DNA from: Bacteroidia bacterium
GTDB lineage: Bacteria; Bacteroidota; Bacteroidia; Flavobacteriales; Flavobacteriaceae
Assembly: GCA_030425715.1 (NCBI GenBank)
Contig: JAUIAA010000038.1
Location: 1-11,146, forward strand
Direction: 5' to 3'
DNA: 11,146 nt
Positions 8,377-11,146 of the stretch are shown piece by piece. Positions within the stretch are counted from its first letter, which is position 1. Every line of letters starts with the position of its first letter. A program made the translations under genes and the position numbers. Under the pieces are notes generated by a model. That model worked only from the letters and a program-made list of their open reading frames with translations. It searched no databases and was not told where the DNA came from.

Positions 8377-8729
8377 TGAAAGGTAATTACAAAATAATAA
8401 ATGTACTATCAGAAATTCAAAAGAAAAATTTGCTACTGGAGCTGATAGAGCAAATTTCTAAAGACTTTAGCTTGTCTGGCGTATCTTTAAATTTGGAGAA
8501 GGATTGCAACCCAACTCAAATGGTTGTTATTTTAAAAGAAAAAATAAATAGCTTGTTAAAAGGTGATTTTTCAAAATTGCTATCTATTCTTTACCGAATT
8601 GATGTGCCTGAAAATATTTGGAACAAAGAAGAAGTGATAAATAACACTGCTCTTACCGATAAAATTATATTTCAAATTCTTCAAAAGGAAATTCAGAAAA
8701 TCTACTTTAGAAATAAAAACTTATTATAG
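8376..8729 (+). CDS. Small protein of unknown function, translationally coupled to the polyprenyl synthase
   Basis: This 117-residue protein starts at an ATG that shares its A with the TAA stop of the preceding gene (TAATG, 8374-8378), so the two are an operon with coupled translation. It is hydrophilic, without signal peptide or membrane segment, and predicted to be mostly helical. It contains an L-L-S-I-L-Y-R-I-D-V-P-E core (about 68-79) and ends in a helix with Q-K-E-I-Q-K-I-Y-F-R-N-K. From memory, similar small soluble proteins with an I-D-V-x-E core and an R/K-E-x-Q-K-V end occur widely in Flavobacteriaceae as uncharacterised proteins. No enzymatic motif is seen and I do not assign a function. 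Its last 23 nt overlap the end of the convergent barrel gene. Confidence 0.8.
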   Translation: MKGNYKIINVLSEIQKKNLLLELIEQISKDFSLSGVSLNLEKDCNPTQMVVILKEKINSLLKGDFSKLLSILYRIDVPENIWNKEEVINNTALTDKIIFQILQKEIQKIYFRNKNLL

Positions 8730-9276
8730 GAGTCCACGCAGAAGAATAAGGGCTTTCGCCGGCATCATAAAGCGCGTCATATTGTATGCCAAATGCAACA
8801 TTTCCAGCAACAAAAGATGCTCCTAAAAACAAAGATTCATTCCAATAATCATCCTTAATATTATTTCTAGTTCTATTGGTTTTCACTGTTTGGAGTTCTG
8901 CAGATAGTTGTAAGTATCGGATTGGTCTATATGCTCCCAAAATACTTCCTCCAAATGAATTGTACTTATAATCGTAAAAACTACTGCTATAATCCGAATA
9001 ATTATAGATTAGACCAGCACCTGCAATGAGTTGAGGTGTGAGGTGATAGTAGGCTTTAGGCGCCAAGAGTATGTCTGTCCCTCCGTTCCAAAACGAAAGT
9101 CCTACATTACCACCAAAGCTCCAATAACGGTTATAAGTTGGTTTGCTTGTTTGTACAGTTATCCTAGTAGAATCTGTATTTTGAGTTCCTTGGTAGGTAT
9201 AGCCAGTATTTTGAGCCTGTAAACAAGTTATGGTAAAAATAAATAAGATAAAAGACGAGATTTTTTTTAATTGCAT
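8707..9276 (-). CDS. Small secreted outer-membrane beta-barrel protein of unknown function
   Basis: This product of about 189 residues has a signal peptide (about 1-21, ending L-Q-A-Q). A short linker rich in T/S/Q follows, then about eight amphipathic beta-strands (for example Y-W-S-F-G-G-N-V-G-L-S-F-W and the terminal P-I-I-S-F-Y-F). It ends in Tyr-Phe, as BAM substrates do. The size and pattern fit the OmpA-like/OMP_b-brl small barrels common in Bacteroidota, but no ligand or enzymatic function can be read. A GTG directly precedes the ATG (9277-9279), but the ATG at 9276 is the more natural start. The gene converges on, and overlaps by 23 nt, the small gene ending at 8729. Confidence 0.85.
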   Translation of the reverse strand: MQLKKISSFILFIFTITCLQAQNTGYTYQGTQNTDSTRITVQTSKPTYNRYWSFGGNVGLSFWNGGTDILLAPKAYYHLTPQLIAGAGLIYNYSDYSSSFYDYKYNSFGGSILGAYRPIRYLQLSAELQTVKTNRTRNNIKDDYWNESLFLGASFVAGNVAFGIQYDALYDAGESPYSSAWTPIISFYF

Positions 9277-9300
9277 CACTTGAATGATTTATATCTAAAT

Positions 9301-9335
9301 CAAAAGTAATAAAACCTGCATAATAATTGTACAAA
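9301..9335 (-). promoter_or_regulatory. Candidate promoter of the small outer-membrane barrel gene
   Basis: On the minus strand, TACTTTTG (9308-9301) matches TAnnTTTG exactly. A TTTG (9335-9332) lies 23 nt upstream, slightly longer than usual. The transcript would start near 9296, about 20 nt before the ATG at 9276. The -33 element of the divergent tRNA promoter falls within this element. Confidence 0.5.
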
Positions 9336-9357
9336 ATATAAAAAAATAGTAATATTG
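9327..9357 (+). promoter_or_regulatory. Candidate promoter of the tRNA gene
   Basis: TTG (9327-9329), a 20-nt spacer and TAATATTG (9350-9357) fit the Bacteroidota promoter with one mismatch in the -7 element. The predicted start, around 9361-9364, is 6-9 nt before the mature tRNA 5' end. Confidence 0.5.
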
Positions 9358-9369
9358 CACTCGTTTTTG

Positions 9370-9443
9370 GGACCCATAGCTCAGTTGGTTAGAGCACCTG
9401 ACTCATAATCAGGGGGTCGAAGGTTCGAGCCCTTCTGGGTCCA
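9370..9443 (+). tRNA. tRNA with anticodon CAU (Ile2 or elongator Met)
   Basis: A 74-nt cloverleaf is complete. The acceptor stem is GGACCCA (9370-9376) paired with TGGGTCC (9436-9442), with discriminator A at 9443. The D arm is GCTC...GAGC. The anticodon stem CCTGA/TCAGG carries loop CTCATAA with anticodon CAT. The T arm is GAAGG/CCTTC with loop TTCGAGC. No 3' CCA is encoded. A CAU anticodon fits elongator Met or Ile2, where C34 is converted to lysidine by TilS and the tRNA reads AUA. C4-G69 and C5-G68 in the acceptor stem, and the GGACC start shared with Bacillus tRNA-Ile2, favour Ile2. The D loop has a normal elongator form and the gene is not an initiator, which would have a mismatched first acceptor pair. 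Confidence 0.95.
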
Positions 9444-9614
9444 CTAATAATAGGAGATAAAAAATTGAAATTATTATAAAAAAATACGTCATATTTATTA
9501 GTTTGAATATCGTGGATTATTTTTTTGATAGTTTAAATATTTGATAATAGTTTTTATATATTTGCAATATTACTATACAATAGAACGTTAATAAATAGCT
9601 TAAAAGAAAAATTT
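9444..9614. other. AT-rich intergenic region between the tRNA and the mini-protein gene
   Basis: These 171 bp hold no coding frame of note and no convincing stem-loop terminator for the tRNA. TTTGATA occurs twice (9524-9530 and 9540-9546). The only supported signal is the -7 element at 9557-9564. Confidence 0.5.
9557..9564 (+). promoter_or_regulatory. Candidate -7 promoter element of the mini-protein gene
   Basis: TATATTTG matches TAnnTTTG exactly. The TTG trinucleotides upstream (9525-9527 and 9541-9543) are spaced 29 and 13 nt away, neither ideal, so the -33 part is missing or degenerate. Transcription from here would give a leader of about 45 nt before the ATG at 9615. Confidence 0.4.
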
Positions 9615-9797
9615 ATGTCAAAAAAATACTTTTTAAAAGCATTCCTTTTAGCGATACTCTTTTTAAATGTGGATAGTATTTTTGCGCAAGGGCCACCGCC
9701 ACCGCCACCGCCTTTACCTATAGATGGGGGTATTTTTGGGTTGTTTGCAGTAGCTGTTTTATATGCTGTGAAAAAGATTCGAGACTCTAGAAAATAG
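9615..9797 (+). CDS. Secreted polyproline mini-protein with a PID-CTERM-like sorting tail
   Basis: The product has 60 residues. Residues 1-24 are a clear signal peptide (K-K, a hydrophobic core, then S-I-F-A before Q25). The mature part is only about 36 residues: Gly26, seven prolines (27-33), then L-P-I-D-G-G (34-39). A hydrophobic segment of about 13 residues (40-52) and a basic tail beginning K-K (53-54) and ending R-D-S-R-K follow. The order motif, membrane segment, basic cluster is that of C-terminal sorting signals such as PEP-CTERM. From memory, the P-I-D-centred variant in Bacteroidota is called the PID-CTERM domain. There is no cargo domain between signal peptide and tail. The proline run is encoded by three copies of CCACCG (9693-9710). 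The gene's stop abuts the stop of the riboflavin synthase gene on the other strand. The function is unknown. Confidence 0.82.
   Translation: MSKKYFLKAFLLAILFLNVDSIFAQGPPPPPPPLPIDGGIFGLFAVAVLYAVKKIRDSRK
9693..9710 (+). repeat. Hexanucleotide tandem repeat (CCACCG)x3 in the mini-protein gene
   Basis: Three perfect copies of CCACCG encode Pro27-Pro32. It is a striking GC-only island in AT-rich DNA. Gain or loss of a unit would stay in frame and change the proline run by two residues. Confidence 0.9.
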
Positions 9798-10382
9798 TTA
9801 TACTTTTAATAACTTTGCTACATATTTCCCTATTACATCAAATTCAAGATTTACAGTTTCACCTATTTTTATTTGGTGAAAATTTGTGTTTTCATAGGTA
9901 TATGGTATGATGGCTACACTAAATTCGTTAGATTTAGAATTTACAACCGTCAAACTTGTACCATTAATGGTGATAGAGCCTTTTTCTATGGTTAAATTAT
10001 GAAGTGATTCATCATAAGAAAAAGTAAAAATCCAGCTACCATCTGCTTCTTGTATGTTTTTGCAAATACCAATCTGATCTACATGACCCTGTACTATATG
10101 CCCATCCAAACGATCGCCTAATTGCATTGCTCTTTCGAGATTGACCACATCTCCAATTTTTAAATTTCCAATATTAGATTTGTTTAAGGTTTCTTGTATA
10201 GCAGTAACTGTATGGCTGTTATTTTTTAAATCAACTACAGTTAAGCAAACACCATTATGTGCTAAGCTTTGGTCAATTTTTAGCTCCTTTGAAATTTTAC
10301 TTTTGATGGTGATGTGAAGGTTTTCTTTATCAGATTTTAAATCTTCTACCTCTCCCAATACTTCAATTATTCCTGTAAACAT
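9798..10382 (-). CDS. ribE: Riboflavin synthase, alpha subunit
   Basis: This 194-residue enzyme dismutates two molecules of 6,7-dimethyl-8-ribityllumazine into riboflavin and the pyrimidinedione, the last step of riboflavin synthesis. It begins with the signature M-F-T-G-I-I-E and is built of two homologous barrels. The N-barrel (about 1-88) carries A-H-N-G-V-C-L-T-V-V (41-50), and the C-barrel (about 89-194) carries the matching I-N-G-T-S-L-T-V-V (139-147). Between them is G-H-I-V-Q-G-H-V-D (94-102). The length is slightly shorter than the E. coli enzyme because the C-terminal extension is missing. No FMN riboswitch is visible in the 137 bp upstream. It is divergent from pdxA and its stop directly abuts the stop of the mini-protein gene. 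The gene is named ribC in some species. Confidence 0.97.
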   Translation of the reverse strand: MFTGIIEVLGEVEDLKSDKENLHITIKSKISKELKIDQSLAHNGVCLTVVDLKNNSHTVTAIQETLNKSNIGNLKIGDVVNLERAMQLGDRLDGHIVQGHVDQIGICKNIQEADGSWIFTFSYDESLHNLTIEKGSITINGTSLTVVNSKSNEFSVAIIPYTYENTNFHQIKIGETVNLEFDVIGKYVAKLLKV

Positions 10383-10400
10383 TGTGTAATTAATATTGAT

Positions 10401-10408
10401 TAAATTTG
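10401..10408 (+). promoter_or_regulatory. Candidate -7 element for pdxA
   Basis: TAAATTTG matches TAnnTTTG exactly. A TTG at 10382-10384 lies 16 nt upstream, shorter than usual. It would give a leader of about 105 nt before pdxA. No comparably good signal is seen for the divergent riboflavin synthase gene. Confidence 0.3.
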
Positions 10409-10477
10409 TAAAAAAAGAACAGCATTAATTCAAAAGCAAGCCCTATTTTTACAATAAATTTTTTGGGTTTGATTTAG

Positions 10478-10501
10478 GTTAATTATAACTCCAAAATTAA
10501 C
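10478..10501. repeat. Inverted repeat upstream of pdxA
   Basis: GTTAATT (10478-10484) and AATTAAC (10495-10501) are perfect 7-bp arms with a 10-nt loop, ending 18 bp before the pdxA start. It could be a weak hairpin or binding site. In such AT-rich DNA it could also arise by chance. Confidence 0.3.
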
Positions 10502-10519
10502 AATTATTCATACAAGTAG

Positions 10520-11146
10520 ATGGACAAAAAAGGAAAAATTAGAATTGGTATTTCTGTAGGAGATATAAATGGTATAGGAATTGAAGTAATACTAAAAACA
10601 TTTGAAGATGCTAGAATGTTAACTTTTGGTACTATTATTATTTTTTCTTCAACTAAGATAGTTAGTTATCACAAAAAAGCGATGCATTTAAATGTGCCTG
10701 TTCATGGTATTGATCATATCAAAAGTGCGGTTGCGAACAAGTTAAATGTTTTAAATATTGATAAAAATACGGTTGAAATAGAATTTGGTAAAGAAACTAA
10801 AGTTGGAGGAGATCATGCTTTTCAATCTTTAAAATCTGCTACCGAAGCGTTAAAGAATGGAGAAATAGACGTATTGGTAACTGCGCCAATCAATAAAAAT
10901 AATATTCAATCTGAAGAATTTAAATTTCAAGGCCATACTGAATTTTTGGAAAATCAGTTAGAAGGAGATAGCTTAATGATATTGATGACTAGTTTTTTAA
11001 GAATTGGTTTAATTACAGGTCATATTCCTGTAAAGAAAGTTGCAGAAACAATTACTCCTAAATTAATAATCACATCGTTTGAGGTGAAAATCATGCTGGC
11101 TTTCATGTGCGCCTCATCTTTGCTTTTTGACTTTTGCAAAATGTAA
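10520..11146 (+). pseudogene. pdxA: 4-hydroxythreonine-4-phosphate dehydrogenase, 3'-truncated/interrupted
   Basis: PdxA oxidises 4-phosphohydroxy-L-threonine in the DXP-dependent pathway to pyridoxal phosphate. Residues 1-184 follow the family: I-S-V-G-D-I-N-G-I-G (11-20), V-T-A-P-I-N-K (120-126), Q-G-H-T-E-F (137-142) and T-G-H-I-P-V (166-171), then I-T-P-K-L-I-I (178-184). His168 matches metal ligand H166 of the E. coli enzyme. After residue 184 the expected sequence is lost and about 24 unrelated residues lead to TAA at 11144-11146. The product would be 208 residues against about 330-350, without the G-L-N-P-H and Y-H-D-Q-G segments that carry the other two metal-binding histidines. Neither alternative plus-strand frame continues the protein: both hit stops within 15 bases of 11072. 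So this is not a simple frameshift but a junction with other DNA. It is divergent from ribE. Confidence 0.85.
11072..11146. other. Foreign-looking sequence joined to pdxA, possible mobile-element edge
   Basis: From about 11072 the sequence no longer encodes PdxA in any frame. By my count 29 of these 75 bases are G or C, somewhat above the AT-rich surroundings but within the range of some local stretches. It does not contain a transposase start or a terminal inverted repeat that I recognise, and too little is present to name an element. It could be the outer end of an insertion sequence, a rearrangement breakpoint or an assembly artefact. Confidence 0.4.

Noticed and set aside
9031..9222. 63-codon plus-strand frame opposite the small barrel gene
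   Set aside because: The minus-strand gene has a signal peptide, barrel pattern and promoter. This frame has none of these.
9444..9614. Integrated element using the tRNA 3' end as attachment site
   Set aside because: No repeat of the tRNA 3' end, integrase or mobile gene is seen, and the next genes are a small secreted protein and housekeeping ribE.
10383..10519. FMN riboswitch upstream of riboflavin synthase
   Set aside because: The region is short, AT-rich and lacks the conserved FMN-aptamer sequence blocks and paired stems on the minus strand.
11107..11113. GTGCGCC as a possible group II intron 5' end (GUGYG) inside the interrupted pdxA
   Set aside because: The bases just before it do not encode PdxA, as they would if the intron began there. 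A 5-base match is easily due to chance.
1..11146. CRISPR array, toxin-antitoxin, phage or defence genes
   Set aside because: No regularly spaced repeats are present, and all sizeable frames are accounted for by envelope, efflux, isoprenoid and vitamin genes.

Overview
The window looks like chromosomal DNA of a member of the Bacteroidota, most likely the family Flavobacteriaceae. The base composition is AT-rich. Signal peptides end in A-Q, and outer-membrane proteins end in an aromatic residue. Shine-Dalgarno sequences are absent, and several promoters fit the Bacteroidota consensus (TTG about 20 nt upstream of TAnnTTTG). No phage, CRISPR or plasmid functions are visible.

Region by region: (1) Positions 2-628 (+) hold the end of an Omp85-type outer-membrane barrel, probably the barrel of a patatin-like phospholipase. 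(2) Positions 636-7278 (-) hold a complete four-gene RND efflux operon, transcribed from right to left: TetR-family regulator, TolC-type outer-membrane channel, lipoprotein membrane-fusion adaptor, inner-membrane RND pump. The genes are tightly spaced or overlapping. The promoter in front of the regulator carries an 8-bp inverted repeat that brackets the -33 element, which suggests autoregulation. (3) Positions 7399-8729 (+) hold a divergent polyprenyl diphosphate synthase, which appears to start at TTG, coupled by a TAATG overlap to a small conserved-looking protein of unknown function. (4) Positions 8707-9276 (-) hold a small secreted outer-membrane barrel. (5) Positions 9370-9443 (+) hold a tRNA with anticodon CAU (Ile2 or Met). 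(6) Positions 9615-9797 (+) hold a 60-residue secreted mini-protein made of a signal peptide, a polyproline run, an L-P-I-D-G-G motif, a short membrane segment and a basic tail. This is the layout of a C-terminal protein-sorting tag without a cargo domain. (7) Positions 9798-10382 (-) hold riboflavin synthase, abutting the mini-gene with no gap. (8) Positions 10520-11146 (+) hold pdxA, which follows the family up to about residue 184, then runs into unrelated sequence and a stop. It is therefore broken, probably by an insertion or rearrangement whose edge lies near 11072.

Most of the window is ordinary housekeeping and envelope gene content. The items most worth a second look are the interrupted pdxA, the cargo-less sorting-tag protein with its hexanucleotide repeat, the two extra membrane segments and the altered proton-relay residues of the RND pump, and the operator-like repeat in the pump promoter.
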